A stretch of DNA of 64,000 nt. Source: Methanomassiliicoccaceae archaeon UBA370. GTDB lineage: Archaea > Thermoplasmatota > Thermoplasmata > Methanomassiliicoccales > Methanomethylophilaceae. This document shows positions 36,761 through 47,174 of this stretch, piece by piece (the stretch's first letter is position 1; every line of letters starts with the position of its first letter). The notes beneath the pieces were generated by a model that saw only the letters and a list, made by a program, of their open reading frames with translations, had not been told where the DNA came from and searched no databases. The position numbers were made by a program, and so were the translations under genes. The stretch spans positions 1 to 64,000 of the forward strand of contig DAUY01000001.1 of NCBI GenBank assembly GCA_002505345.1, written 5' to 3'.

Positions 36761-39700
36761 TCAGAAGAAATCCGACAGAGTGCATTTTTTCACTTTATCG
36801 TTGTTGAACACGGAGTTCATGCTCATCTCCAGGATATCTATCCTTTCGCGGGTGTAATCGTCAAGGCCGTACTCCTCCCCTATCCTTTTCGACACATCGA
36901 GATACTTCATCACGCTGCCTTTGTAGACCGTCATTGTGAGGCCGTTCCCGCATTTATAGCACTTTCCCGTGATAGGTATGCGTCTGTATTTCTCCCCGCA
37001 CTTGACGCACCTGAACTTCTGGGCGGAAAAGCTTCTCAGGTTTCCGGCCATATCAGGCAGGAAGTGCTTGTTGATCACTCTCGTGGCCACATCTCTTTCG
37101 TCGACGGCCCTGATTTTCTTGGCCAGCGACAGCTGTGCGTCCATCTTGTCGGTCATCGATTCGAGAGTGATGTAGGCCGAGAACCTGGGCCCCTCGGATA
37201 TGCTGTCGGTGTCGTTGGTGAATCCCAGTCCTTCGTACTGGGCGGGCGTACCTATGCGGCCGGCGACCAGGTCCATGATCTTGTCGATGGTCTTTGGGTC
37301 TGCCATGTTCGTTGCTGCCCTGTAAAGCTCTAGCGGGTATTCTCTGAGGCAGTCGACGTTGTGCGCCTCCTTATCGATCTCGTTGGGGTCCAATCTCGTG
37401 GTTAGGACCAGCGGGGCGTCCATGAGCCCTCCGCGCCTGTCCGGCAGGAAGCTGAACGAGAAGTTAAGCAAGGCGTCCATGGCAAGGATTATGCAATCCT
37501 CGTCACCGTCGCAGTTCCTTCTCTTGGCCGCATGGAAGAAAGGATGTCCGAAACAACCCCTTGCGGTAGAGTATCCGATTATGCGGCACAGGATCCCGCC
37601 GGAGGTGTGGGGGGCCAGCCCGAACACTATGTGGCCTATCAGCTGCTCCCTGCCAGTGACGTTGTAATAACGGCGCAATTTGTAAAGCTGTTCCAGTTCA
37701 TCGTCTACGAAAGTGGCGACCTTGACCATGAAGTCACCGCACTCCCTTGGCGGGATGATGTCCTGGACCTTGAGCTCGCATATCTGGTCAGGGTCGGTCA
37801 GGGGAACGCCGTTCCAGTCGTGCGTATATCCCAGTTCTATGGCCTTCTCTACCGTGAGCTCGATCTCTTTGGGTTTGAAGTGAGTGAGGGGGATGTCCGT
37901 CATGTCGTAACGAACGGTCCCGTCTTTGTATGTGGTGACCCCGTTCTTGGCCCTGAGGATCCCCTTCTCCAGTGCCTCTGGCACTTTCTTCTTGGAGGTA
38001 AGGCCCTTTACGCATTTCAGCGATTTCGGTCTGCTCTCTCCAAGCAACTCGCAGGCGGCCGTCAGCTCCTCGTCCAAATTCACAGGCATTGTACGGGCGC
38101 CGCCCGTCTGGTTGAAAGACTTGTGTTTTGGATCATAGGCGGCATGAGCCTCGCAATCTCTGCACCAGGACCTCCAGATGACCTTTCCACATTTAGTGCA
38201 CCTTCTTGCGCCCACTTCCAGCTGTATGTCCGTATTGGAAGACCTGGCTCCGCTGGCGGATTTCCTCGAAGATGCGATGGCCGATATGAGCTCGCGGTTG
38301 GCGTCCATATCCATTCCCACAGGGAAGAGGCTGTGCACGCTGGGAGTCATCTCCCTCGCGTCAGCTTTCTCGGGACGCCCCATCCTCATGCCCACTCTTG
38401 TTCCGCCACGCCCTCTGACCTCGAATCCGGCCGATGAGCTGACGGCCTCGAGCGGTGTTTCTCCGGCGAAGGACCTATTTTTCATGATCCTGCCCTCGCT
38501 TATTGAAAGGCCCAGGCAGTCGATCATCGGTTCTCCGTATCTGTCGGAAACGGCTATGCGTCCGTTGCGGAGCCTGTGCAGGGCGCCCAGGTCCTCCAAG
38601 GTCTTCTTTATCTCCTTATCGAGCGGAATTGAAATGTTTCCTGTATCGAAGGAACCGTTTTCCGCGATGTAGTCTCTAAGTCTGCTCAAGGTCGGAACGT
38701 CGAAATCCGACCAGAACAGATTGTAGCGCGGGTGAAGGGGCACCCCGAGCTCTGCACACATCTCCTTCGCCCTGGCATACGTGGGCTCTTTCCAATCTTC
38801 GGGAAGATCTCCCTTGGACCTGAGCTCCTGTCTGTGCCATTCGATGCAGTATCCCGGAGGGACCAGTTTCTGATTGTTCTCACAGAATTCGCCGAACGGG
38901 ATCAGGACCTCTCCGCTGTCCACTATGCTCACTATGCGTTTCCTTATTTCCTGTACCTCTTCCCTGGTGGCGCAGTAGACAAGGTCTCCGTTGTCGAGCA
39001 GCACGATCGGGCCGTCCAGCTGGTCGCAGGGAGTTACAACGCAGGCCTTCCCCGGTCTCTCTATCTTGAGCTGGGTGCCTATTGCCATGAACTCCTCCAT
39101 CGCGTACATGCTGGCCGGGCTGAAGGCGAGAGCGGCGAGCCCCGCCGTCCTTGCTCTCCCGTATCTGAGTCTGAATCCTCCGGTTCTTATCGGATGGCCG
39201 AATATCGGCCTTCCGGCCACGATATCAAGCAAATATGTATCCTTCGGCTGGACGGTCTTTACGGCCTCATCATCGTCCGCAGTCTTTGCGGGGGCGTGGG
39301 CCTCCAGATATTTCCCGATAAAGTCCCAGCCGTCAATTTTGAGAGTATCTACGTGCTTCTTCAGCTTCGCGGCCTTCTGACACAGGCCCTCCGCTATTAC
39401 GAGGCATGCGCCTCCGCGCACATTGTTGGTCTCGATCCGGGGAAGGTCACGGAATCCCGATATCTCTATATCCTCGGTCCCTTCCCCGTCTATCATGATC
39501 GGACAGTTCCTGACAATGAGGTCTATCTCTTGGGATGTCGGAGAATACTGTAGGTGCTGGGACTGTTTGTAAAGCGGAATCTCCTCATCAAAACGGGCGA
39601 TCTCCTGGTCCGTGGGGATGTATCTTCCAAGGTTGAGTTCCCTTCTGACCACGTCGGCAATCAGTACGCTCATCGCCTGAGCGGTACCCCCGGCAGCCCT

Positions 39701-40150
39701 TATCGGCCCGGCGAACAGGACGTCCACGAATTCGGTCCCGTCTTCGTTTCTTTTGATCTTCACGTCCGCTATCCCTTCCAGAGGTGCGACAAGTATGCCC
39801 TCCGTAAGAACCGCCAGGCCCACCCTTATTGCTCTTTCTAGCGATTTTTCAGTGCTTTCCGCCGGACGGTGGGCCATCTCTTTGGCCGCCATCAGGGAAA
39901 CAAGTTCCCTGTTCTTGTACTCGGAGGTGAGGCGCCTGATGTCCTCTGCGACTCCTTCGACGTCGAATTCGTGGAGAAGCTTCTCCACGCGGGATGCGAG
40001 GTCCTCTGCCTGGGGCACCTCGACATAAGGTTCGGGGTCTATGCCAATGATCCTGGCCTGATTAGCTACCGCGTAGCATATGTCCTTCTGCCTCGAAAGT
40101 TCGGAGAAGTACGCGTACATCTCCTTGCTTGCGGCGGGACCCTCACTCAT
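36761..40150 (-). CDS. polC: DNA polymerase D large subunit (DP2)
   Basis: This is the catalytic subunit of PolD, the main replicative polymerase of Euryarchaeota and related archaea. The 1129 residues lack an intein. The N-terminal part (about 20-320) includes VLFAGPIRAAGGTAQAMS. The catalytic aspartates are in NCDGDEDCI near residue 880. Zinc ribbons are CTKCGKVIWRSWCRDC (about 655) and CVKCGEKYRRIPITGKCYKC (about 1055). The small subunit DP1 is not in this window. The ATG overlaps the end of the upstream GTPase gene by 8 bp. Confidence 0.96.
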   Translation of the reverse strand: MSEGPAASKEMYAYFSELSRQKDICYAVANQARIIGIDPEPYVEVPQAEDLASRVEKLLHEFDVEGVAEDIRRLTSEYKNRELVSLMAAKEMAHRPAESTEKSLERAIRVGLAVLTEGILVAPLEGIADVKIKRNEDGTEFVDVLFAGPIRAAGGTAQAMSVLIADVVRRELNLGRYIPTDQEIARFDEEIPLYKQSQHLQYSPTSQEIDLIVRNCPIMIDGEGTEDIEISGFRDLPRIETNNVRGGACLVIAEGLCQKAAKLKKHVDTLKIDGWDFIGKYLEAHAPAKTADDDEAVKTVQPKDTYLLDIVAGRPIFGHPIRTGGFRLRYGRARTAGLAALAFSPASMYAMEEFMAIGTQLKIERPGKACVVTPCDQLDGPIVLLDNGDLVYCATREEVQEIRKRIVSIVDSGEVLIPFGEFCENNQKLVPPGYCIEWHRQELRSKGDLPEDWKEPTYARAKEMCAELGVPLHPRYNLFWSDFDVPTLSRLRDYIAENGSFDTGNISIPLDKEIKKTLEDLGALHRLRNGRIAVSDRYGEPMIDCLGLSISEGRIMKNRSFAGETPLEAVSSSAGFEVRGRGGTRVGMRMGRPEKADAREMTPSVHSLFPVGMDMDANRELISAIASSRKSASGARSSNTDIQLEVGARRCTKCGKVIWRSWCRDCEAHAAYDPKHKSFNQTGGARTMPVNLDEELTAACELLGESRPKSLKCVKGLTSKKKVPEALEKGILRAKNGVTTYKDGTVRYDMTDIPLTHFKPKEIELTVEKAIELGYTHDWNGVPLTDPDQICELKVQDIIPPRECGDFMVKVATFVDDELEQLYKLRRYYNVTGREQLIGHIVFGLAPHTSGGILCRIIGYSTARGCFGHPFFHAAKRRNCDGDEDCIILAMDALLNFSFSFLPDRRGGLMDAPLVLTTRLDPNEIDKEAHNVDCLREYPLELYRAATNMADPKTIDKIMDLVAGRIGTPAQYEGLGFTNDTDSISEGPRFSAYITLESMTDKMDAQLSLAKKIRAVDERDVATRVINKHFLPDMAGNLRSFSAQKFRCVKCGEKYRRIPITGKCYKCGNGLTMTVYKGSVMKYLDVSKRIGEEYGLDDYTRERIDILEMSMNSVFNNDKVKKCTLSDFF

Positions 40151-41126
40151 CCTCTGTCACCACCAGAGCTCTCAGCTTGTCAATGATGATGCTTCTGATG
40201 GTCTCCATATTTTCTCCGGTCTGCGCGGAGAAGAAAAGGTTGCCGCTGTCGGTCTTCATCATGTCCGATTTGCTTTCGGCAACAATTATGTCCACGCCAC
40301 TGAATCCTTCCTGCACCGACCTGAGGAGAGCGGTCTGCTTTTCCATCGAATAACCGCACGTCTCCGACGGGTCAAGAACGAATATCATTATGTTCGTCAG
40401 ATATCTAAGGGCGAGGACGGCCTGCTTCTCAATATCGTTGCGCTCCTCGAAGCTTCTGTCGAGGAGACCGGGAGTATCGATGATCTGGTACTTTCTCCAG
40501 TCGTCTTCGATGTGCCCGACGATTATTCCTTTCGTGGTGAAAGGGTACGGCGCTATCTCGGGAGTGGCGGTGCTCATCGCCGTTACGAGACTGCTCTTGC
40601 CCACGTTGGGGAACCCGGCGATCACGACTGTCGGAACGTCCGCATGTATCGCCGGCAGATGCCTGAATTTGTTCTTGGCCTCCTGAAGGAACAGCAGGTC
40701 CGAGGATATCTGGCGGATGTAGGACGACATCCTGCCGTAGAAGCTGCTCCTCGTTGAATCTATGTATGAAATGTCCTTGCTGCGCCTTATTTCGCGAAGG
40801 CTTTCGTTCTTGAGCTTGTCTGTGCGTCCGGCCGCCCAGTTGAGGGCACCCAGAGCCTTTTTGTATCGGTCTATGCCGATTACCAGGTCAACAAGCTGAG
40901 GGAAGAAGTCGTCCTCCCTGTCGATCCTGGGAAAACGGTCCACATAACCGTTGAGAGTTGTGACGACAATATCGCCGGAGGCGGTAACCTTGGCCAAAGC
41001 GGTCTTCTTCTTCCCGTCAAGGGCGTTGGTGCCGTTTTTTGAGATCTTAGCGGCTCTGCTGTAGGCCTTGTCCATCAGCTCCTCGGAAGTAAGGACGGTC
41101 GGTATTTTGCGCTCCAGGGAAGCCAT
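40143..41126 (-). CDS. NOG1-like GTP-binding protein
   Basis: This 327-residue GTPase of the OBG/NOG1 group helps large-subunit assembly in eukaryotes; the archaeal role is likely similar. The N-terminal helical domain (about 1-155) contains SREIRRSKDISYI-like sequence. The G domain has G1 AGFPNVGKSS, G3 DTPGLLD and G4 as SKSD rather than NKxD, then SAQTGENM. The start is the ATG at 41126; a TATA box TTTATTATA (41148-41156) lies 26 bp away, so the mRNA is leaderless. The longer frame inside the surface-protein gene is rejected. It overlaps polC by 8 bp. Confidence 0.9.
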   Translation of the reverse strand: MASLERKIPTVLTSEELMDKAYSRAAKISKNGTNALDGKKKTALAKVTASGDIVVTTLNGYVDRFPRIDREDDFFPQLVDLVIGIDRYKKALGALNWAAGRTDKLKNESLREIRRSKDISYIDSTRSSFYGRMSSYIRQISSDLLFLQEAKNKFRHLPAIHADVPTVVIAGFPNVGKSSLVTAMSTATPEIAPYPFTTKGIIVGHIEDDWRKYQIIDTPGLLDRSFEERNDIEKQAVLALRYLTNIMIFVLDPSETCGYSMEKQTALLRSVQEGFSGVDIIVAESKSDMMKTDSGNLFFSAQTGENMETIRSIIIDKLRALVVTEDE

Positions 41127-41167
41127 AAAATAGTGATGTGAATCGCGTATAATAAACAACCCCCGCA

Positions 41168-44100
41168 TCACGACTCGCCTATGACCGCCCTTATAACCCA
41201 GAGGTCGGACTTCAGTTCGGGGTCCGCTTCCATCCTGCGAGGGAGGATGGCAGAAGGGCAGTCCTCTATCAGGACTCCGGCGTTGACCGACCACTTGCCC
41301 ACATCTTTTCCGAAGATGGAGCACAGCCCCGAGATGTTGCTGGATATGTAGACTCCCAGTTTGACGTCCGGTACAACACTGTCGCCGCCGAGAAACTTCG
41401 GCGCCTTCATCCCCGTATACGCGGTCACGGCCAGGTCAATGTTGTCATATAGCATCGTCCCCCCATCGATGGCGTAGGGGTTGTCCATGTTGAAAAGCAG
41501 CGCCTCGATCTCTCCCACAAGATATTTGATCGCGTCGCCCACGGTCTTGGAATCGATGGAAAGGGCGATCCTGATACCAGTGGCCGTCGCCCCGGCCACA
41601 TCCGAAACCTCGAAGGAAATGAAGACCGAAGCTTCCACCAGACATCCCGCGATCCTGTCGATGGTGGCTGTGATGGCGTCCTGTATCGCCCTCTGGATGA
41701 ACTTGTTCAGATCCTCTGTTCCCCTCAGGACGCCATCCATTTCCTCCAGGGTTTTCATTGCGGATTCCTTGAATATGTCCATCATCTGCCCCTTGACCAT
41801 GTCGCCGTTCACCAGTCCTCCGCAGTTTCCTGCCAGAGGTGTGCCCTTTTCGAACGTCCAGTCCACAGCTCCGTCCGCTACCCTCTGCCAGGTGTAACTG
41901 CTGTTGTGGTTGTCTTTTTCGACAGGCGTCCTGTCTATTTCCACTCCCTCGCGGTTTTTAAGTATGACGCAGTCTCCGGACAAGGAGTCGTTTTTATCAT
42001 TGAGCAGTCTGACATGCTTCTCAAGGACCACAAGCATTCTCTCGTGGGGGACCATCTCGTGGTCTCCCAGCACCATTACTTTGGTCTTCTCGTTCGACCC
42101 GGCGCATATCACGAATCCGGATATGTCAACGGAGCGATTCGACGAGTTGTAGAGTTCAACCCATTCCTCTCCGGAGTCTTCTCCGGCGGGATTCGATTCG
42201 AATTCGTTCACGACGACGCCGGCCTCGAAGGGAATATTGTATTTAATGTCCAGTCCGGCATCCAGGCTCCCCTTCAGCCCGAGGGCGGGCAGAGGAATGT
42301 TCGAAAGGACGGAACCTATGCCCCCGATGTCGGAAAGGCGGACCCCCGCCTCCCTGTACTGTACCAGGTCGGGCATAACTACGTCGAAGGAGGTTCCGCG
42401 GACATTCCCGTCAATGGTCACCAGGTGGTCGGAGGATCTCATCAGCGGATCAAGATTGATGTCCAGTTTCCAGTCCTCTCCCGACACCTCCGCGTCCCCG
42501 GTTATGAAATATTCTCCTCCTATCAACGAGTCCTTTTCTTTCACCGTCATGCCGCAATCGATCCCCAGCCCGCTTATCTCCCCTGACAATCTGATTACCA
42601 GGAGGTTTCTTACGTTCTTCACAAAAGAGACAATGTCGGTGGAGAATGTCAGAGTAAGGCCCATGAACGACATGCCCACGGTCTGTTTCTTCATCGTGGC
42701 GTTGAATATAAATTTGATCATATTCGCAAAACCGCCGATCGTTCTATTCAAAAGCGTGTCCAGGTGCTGGTCGATGAATTCTCGGAGCTCCATTATCGGG
42801 CCCATTACGGATTCGTAAAGCCTTTCGATGACATTTGCTACATATTTTGACACCTCCAGCAAAGCCGTGTTGATGACGGCGACGACGTCACGTACCATGG
42901 AGAATATCTTCATAAGAGGATCCAGCAGGGGCTCCAGTGCCTTTGTCAGCATGGCCCAGCCATCGCTGAAAACCGTGTTGCTCGCTTTGTACGAGGAAAC
43001 GCCCGAAAGCCCCCATCCGCTGAACACAACGATCTTCACTTCCAAGTCAACCGGTACTGTTCCGGAAAAAGAAGAGTCCTTGACGCCCATCAGGGAAGAT
43101 ATGGGTCCCGATCCCTCTGCGGAATAGCGTATCGTATCCTGAACGCTGGCTTTGAACACCGTACAATATGATGCTCCCCTTTTCTCGTTGAACCCCACAT
43201 AGTGTATGCAGTCGGAAAGGTTCTCGTTGGGACTGTAAATCCTTATGTCCGGAGACAGTTCATAATCCGCATATATCTTCTCCCTGAACCTCCCATCATC
43301 GCCTTCAAGAACAAAAAAATCTTCTTCTGGCACATTTAAAACTCCGCAGTATGGGTTCATGTACATGTTCCGGCACATCTCGTCACAGAGGTTTATCATC
43401 CTCTCAGGGATGTCCTTTACAGCCGCAAGCATCGGCATGGCTTTCTCGCAGATCATCGTCAGGAACTTCTTGATCAGCCCGCATTGACCATCTGGAACAT
43501 TCATCAGAGCGTCGAATCTCTTCAGCATATCCCGTGCAGCCTCCTCATAATCGGTAACGGTTTTCCCTTCTACGGATACGGACCAAAGGGAGTCCATCAG
43601 ATATCTCCTCTCCTCCTCAGTGAGCTGATCCGTGTCGAGAGTCCTCTCCACACTTTCGAAATCGACAGCATCTGCGATACTTTTTTTCAGAACGTCCAAT
43701 CCGAATGCGCTTTCAAAGTTGTTCGTTAGCTTGTTGCATATGGCAGCATAGAACGGATCGCATATCGTCTGGCTACGTATAGAGCCGTTAACGACCCTTT
43801 CCACATCCGAGTCTAGCTTGGAAAGGGAGCCATTTATGGCCCTCCTCATGCTCTCCGAAAACGGCTCCTGGTCCCCCCCGTCCACCGAAAAGACGATCTG
43901 CCCCACCGAGCGGTCAGCACCGATGTTGATGGCGGCAGTGTTCAGAATCCCCCTTATCCACTCCCGCACCTCGTTGTTCTGGAGCCTGTACTCGCTCTTG
44001 AAATTGCTCAAACCTTCCCACTTAAGAATATCCACATCTGGGTATTCCACGCGGGCATTGTAGCCTCCGACACTGAACGTCCTCAGTTCTCCGTCGATCT

Positions 44101-45223
44101 CCTTGGTGACGGAGAACTCGGGAATGTAAAATTCCGCCGATCTCCCGTTCCAAAGGAACCTGTATTCGTTCTCAGCGTATCCCCTGGATTCCATTATCTC
44201 CCTTATGTAAGGCGAAGCGGACATCGTATCTTTCCCGGTTAAGAAATTGACTATGGAGTCCCATGCGTTCTTTATGCGGTCGGAAGATCCGTCCAAAAAA
44301 TCCACAACCATATTCCCGCAGAAATAATCCGCCCACTGCAGAATGATATCGTCCAGCACCGAAATCAGCGCCTGTGCGTAGATGGCGCCCAGGTCGATCA
44401 TCATAGTTCCGCCATCAGCAACCAGGCAGTCGGCAAGATCCAGGTTCCCTGTCCGGCCTTCCTTTCCGTCCATCGGGCTCCTGAAGTTGACCATCCCTAT
44501 GGCGGAAACACAGCTCCTGTACGATTCGTCAACGTCTTCGGCTGTTATTATTCGGTCCGTACTCATGTTTCCAAAAGTCGCCACGGAACCGTATCCGGCG
44601 ATGACCCTCTGCTGTGCCAGTGCTGTCAGCTGATAGGTCATCATCTGTGAAAGCACAGACCCATCTCCCTCGAGGCAGATCTCAAAAAGCGAACCCTGTT
44701 CGGCCAACAGGGGAAGTGCGCAGCTGCCGTCAGAAGATATGGCGACGGTCTTTTCAGCGGACCCGGAATCGCTTTCGAACCTGGCGGAGAAATGGCCGGA
44801 CGCCTTAAGATATGTGGGCTTGAACCCGCTGCCTTCCATTTTCATGTTCTCCGAGGTCATTCCAACTGAAAAATCCAAGACCGTCACCCTGACGCATCCG
44901 TCTGTGGACGGGAACTGCGAATCCATCCATCTTCCCGCCGAACTCACGAATTTCTCTGCACGAGAAGACAATGTTCCAGCATCCGAATCATTCCCTATGG
45001 AGGCTATGATTTCGCCCATTCCTCTGTTGACGAATATCTCGGTATCCAGTACGGCTTTTCCTATCGAATCCATCTCTTCTTCGATATCCTCGCCGTTATC
45101 TCCGGCTTTTTCTGCCTGCGCTGCCGCAACGGTATATGCCAGGCTCATCACCAGTATGGTGACCGCGATTATTGCGAACGGCATGTTCCCTCTGCTGTCC
45201 CCCGTGTGCGCGACTCTTCTCAT
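41168..45223 (-). CDS. Large surface protein with lamin-tail domain, 1351 aa
   Basis: The protein has one N-terminal membrane segment (about 16-38, MPFAIIAVTILVMSLAYTVA) after a basic start, like archaeal class III-style or pilin-like signals, so most of it is outside. A long alpha/beta body follows, with amphipathic helical stretches around 800-870 (SKYVANVIERLYESVMG). A lamin-tail domain lies around 1000-1115: VVVNEFESNPAGED, EEWVELYNSS and ISGFVIC. The end has further beta-rich sequence. It could link the envelope or bind sugars or nucleic acid. I chose the ATG at 45223; a TTG 39 bp upstream lacks a ribosome-binding site. Confidence 0.8.
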   Translation of the reverse strand: MRRVAHTGDSRGNMPFAIIAVTILVMSLAYTVAAAQAEKAGDNGEDIEEEMDSIGKAVLDTEIFVNRGMGEIIASIGNDSDAGTLSSRAEKFVSSAGRWMDSQFPSTDGCVRVTVLDFSVGMTSENMKMEGSGFKPTYLKASGHFSARFESDSGSAEKTVAISSDGSCALPLLAEQGSLFEICLEGDGSVLSQMMTYQLTALAQQRVIAGYGSVATFGNMSTDRIITAEDVDESYRSCVSAIGMVNFRSPMDGKEGRTGNLDLADCLVADGGTMMIDLGAIYAQALISVLDDIILQWADYFCGNMVVDFLDGSSDRIKNAWDSIVNFLTGKDTMSASPYIREIMESRGYAENEYRFLWNGRSAEFYIPEFSVTKEIDGELRTFSVGGYNARVEYPDVDILKWEGLSNFKSEYRLQNNEVREWIRGILNTAAINIGADRSVGQIVFSVDGGDQEPFSESMRRAINGSLSKLDSDVERVVNGSIRSQTICDPFYAAICNKLTNNFESAFGLDVLKKSIADAVDFESVERTLDTDQLTEEERRYLMDSLWSVSVEGKTVTDYEEAARDMLKRFDALMNVPDGQCGLIKKFLTMICEKAMPMLAAVKDIPERMINLCDEMCRNMYMNPYCGVLNVPEEDFFVLEGDDGRFREKIYADYELSPDIRIYSPNENLSDCIHYVGFNEKRGASYCTVFKASVQDTIRYSAEGSGPISSLMGVKDSSFSGTVPVDLEVKIVVFSGWGLSGVSSYKASNTVFSDGWAMLTKALEPLLDPLMKIFSMVRDVVAVINTALLEVSKYVANVIERLYESVMGPIMELREFIDQHLDTLLNRTIGGFANMIKFIFNATMKKQTVGMSFMGLTLTFSTDIVSFVKNVRNLLVIRLSGEISGLGIDCGMTVKEKDSLIGGEYFITGDAEVSGEDWKLDINLDPLMRSSDHLVTIDGNVRGTSFDVVMPDLVQYREAGVRLSDIGGIGSVLSNIPLPALGLKGSLDAGLDIKYNIPFEAGVVVNEFESNPAGEDSGEEWVELYNSSNRSVDISGFVICAGSNEKTKVMVLGDHEMVPHERMLVVLEKHVRLLNDKNDSLSGDCVILKNREGVEIDRTPVEKDNHNSSYTWQRVADGAVDWTFEKGTPLAGNCGGLVNGDMVKGQMMDIFKESAMKTLEEMDGVLRGTEDLNKFIQRAIQDAITATIDRIAGCLVEASVFISFEVSDVAGATATGIRIALSIDSKTVGDAIKYLVGEIEALLFNMDNPYAIDGGTMLYDNIDLAVTAYTGMKAPKFLGGDSVVPDVKLGVYISSNISGLCSIFGKDVGKWSVNAGVLIEDCPSAILPRRMEADPELKSDLWVIRAVIGES

Positions 45224-45365
45224 GACAGTGCGATCCTTCGCAAGCCGACTTAATGACAACAACAGCAGTTAGCATACGCAGAGCATCAGAAAAGTAACGA
45301 AATCGACACCGACTATTATTAATAGAAAGAATATTACGTGTGCATTAATTCAAAGAGGATTAACC

Positions 45366-46988
45366 ATGTCTTCGACAACACAACCTAGCGCACTCAAGAA
45401 GGGGCTTCCCAAGAAGACGGAATCGCTTTGTCCAGAATGTGGAAAAATCATAGAAGCTAACATCTATGAGAAGGACGGCAAAGTTTTCATGGACAAAGAC
45501 TGTCCCGAGCACGGACATTTCTCCGATATCTATTGGTCCGATGCCAAGGCTTACCTCAGGGCCGAACACTTCGCATACGACGGAGTGGGTCTCAGAAACC
45601 CACATGACAAATCGCTCGCCGCGGGAGAGAATGTCAACTTCCTCGTAGACGGAAAGAAATACGATCTTCTGTCCTGCACGGCCCTCGCCCTCGTAGATCT
45701 GACCAACAGGTGCAACATGAACTGCCCGATATGCTTCGCCAACGCGAACCAGGCCGGGTATGTCTACGAACCCTCCTACGATGAGGTGGTGGCGATGATG
45801 GAGGCCCTCCGCGCGGAGGAGCCCATAAAGTGCACCGCGATCCAGTTCTCCGGAGGAGAGCCGACCGTCCACCCGAGGCTGGTGGACATAATAAGGAAGT
45901 CCAAGGAACTGAAATTCGCGCAGGTCCAGGTGGCCACCAACGGAATAGTTTTCGCAAAGGACTACGAGAAGCTGAAGGCATGCAAAGAGGCAGGACTGAA
46001 CACGATCTATCTCTCGTTCGACGGGGTAAGCGATGACGTCTACCTTCAGGCCAGGGACAGGAAGATGTTCGACATAAAGCTGAAGGTGATCGAGAACTGC
46101 AGGAGGCTCAAAGCGGAAATCGGCCACTCGCCGTCCATCGTCCTCGTTCCCACGCTGGTCAGGGGGGTCAACGACCACCAGGTCGGGGACATAACCAAAT
46201 TCGCCTTCGACCACGCCGACGTGATCCGCGGGATCAACTTCCAGCCGGTGGCCTTCACGGGCAGGATAACCAGGGAAGAGGTCTCCAAGGGAAGGATAAC
46301 CCTCACTGACCTGGTCGACAGGTTCGGTCAGCAGACCGGATACACGGTGCCGGAGGACTGGTACCCTGTTCCTGTCGTGGCCCCGATATCCAACTTCGCC
46401 TCGGAGTTCCTGTCCCAGAACAAGGTTACTTTCACAGCCCACCCCCACTGCGGTCTGGCGACATATCTGTTCCAGTCCGAGGACGGAAAGGTAACGCCGC
46501 TTCCCAGGTTCGTCGACATAAAGATGTTCTCCGACGGCCTGAGCAGCATAGCGATGAAGATGGAGGATTCCAGGTTCAAGAAGATCAGGGCAATAAGCGT
46601 CCTGAGGCTTCTGAACAAATGCGTCGACAGCACCAAGATGCCTCCCGGCATGACCAAGAAGAAGTTCATCGACGCAATTACCAGCATAATGGGGAGCAAA
46701 TCCAAGAAGACCCTTGCCAACTTCTCTTGGAAGATGATGTATATCGGTGCCATGCACTTCCAGGATTCGTTCAACTACGACATCTCCAGGGTAGAGCGCT
46801 GCGCAATCCACTACATCACACCGGACCTTAAGGTAATACCATTCTGCGCATACAACGGCGGGCCGGAATACCGCGCGGAGGTCGAGTCCCGTTTCTCCAT
46901 TCCTCTTGCGGAATGGAAACAGCGGAACAAGGAAGAGGCAAAGGCGCTCGAAGAAGCATTGGTGGTCCCTGAAGACCAGAGGGCCTGA
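45366..46988 (+). CDS. tes: Tetraether lipid synthase-like radical SAM protein (Tes)
   Basis: The closest known role is joining two archaeol chains into a biphytanyl tetraether lipid (GDGT). The 540 residues match the MJ0619/Tes group. The N-terminus has a cysteine site (SLCPECGK plus KDCPEHGHF). The radical SAM triad is CNMNCPICF (about 118-126), followed by FSGGEPTVHP. Extra C-terminal cysteines (HCGL, RCAI, FCAYNGG) probably bind further Fe-S clusters. AGAGGATTAACC precedes the ATG. A ferredoxin follows 11 bp later, then geranylgeranyl reductase. Tes family assignment is by motif and length only. Confidence 0.85.
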   Translation: MSSTTQPSALKKGLPKKTESLCPECGKIIEANIYEKDGKVFMDKDCPEHGHFSDIYWSDAKAYLRAEHFAYDGVGLRNPHDKSLAAGENVNFLVDGKKYDLLSCTALALVDLTNRCNMNCPICFANANQAGYVYEPSYDEVVAMMEALRAEEPIKCTAIQFSGGEPTVHPRLVDIIRKSKELKFAQVQVATNGIVFAKDYEKLKACKEAGLNTIYLSFDGVSDDVYLQARDRKMFDIKLKVIENCRRLKAEIGHSPSIVLVPTLVRGVNDHQVGDITKFAFDHADVIRGINFQPVAFTGRITREEVSKGRITLTDLVDRFGQQTGYTVPEDWYPVPVVAPISNFASEFLSQNKVTFTAHPHCGLATYLFQSEDGKVTPLPRFVDIKMFSDGLSSIAMKMEDSRFKKIRAISVLRLLNKCVDSTKMPPGMTKKKFIDAITSIMGSKSKKTLANFSWKMMYIGAMHFQDSFNYDISRVERCAIHYITPDLKVIPFCAYNGGPEYRAEVESRFSIPLAEWKQRNKEEAKALEEALVVPEDQRA

Positions 46989-46999
46989 GGTTAGATAAC

Positions 47000-47170
47000 A
47001 TGACAATATTGGTAGATTTTTACAAGTGCCTCCACTGCGGTGGATGCGTAGGGTCATGCCCGAAGAACGCGATATACCTGAACGACTTCGTCCTTGAATT
47101 CAGCGATAAATGCAACTCCTGCGGAAGATGCGTCAAGATATGCCCGGTCGCGGCGCTCAGGATGGAATGA
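47000..47170 (+). CDS. Small 2[4Fe-4S] ferredoxin, 56 aa
   Basis: This tiny gene encodes two cysteine sets, CLHCGGCVGSCP and CNSCGRCVKICP, each with four cysteines in CxxCxxCxxxCP order. It can carry two [4Fe-4S] clusters and pass electrons. It lies between the Tes-like gene (11 bp upstream) and geranylgeranyl reductase (4 bp downstream), so it is probably their shared redox partner. GAGGTTA precedes the ATG. I found it by reading the gap; its small size makes it easy to miss. Confidence 0.9.
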   Translation: MTILVDFYKCLHCGGCVGSCPKNAIYLNDFVLEFSDKCNSCGRCVKICPVAALRME

Positions 47171-47174
47171 TACA

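Noticed and set aside
40143..41324. Longer form of the NOG1-like GTPase with 66 extra residues
   Set aside because: The extra part lies inside the surface-protein gene and reads as nonsense. A TATA box 26 bp before the inner ATG fits a leaderless start.
45360..47057. 565-aa minus-strand frame opposite the Tes-like gene
   Set aside because: It is antisense to a radical SAM gene with clear motifs and to the ferredoxin. No start signal or family match is seen.
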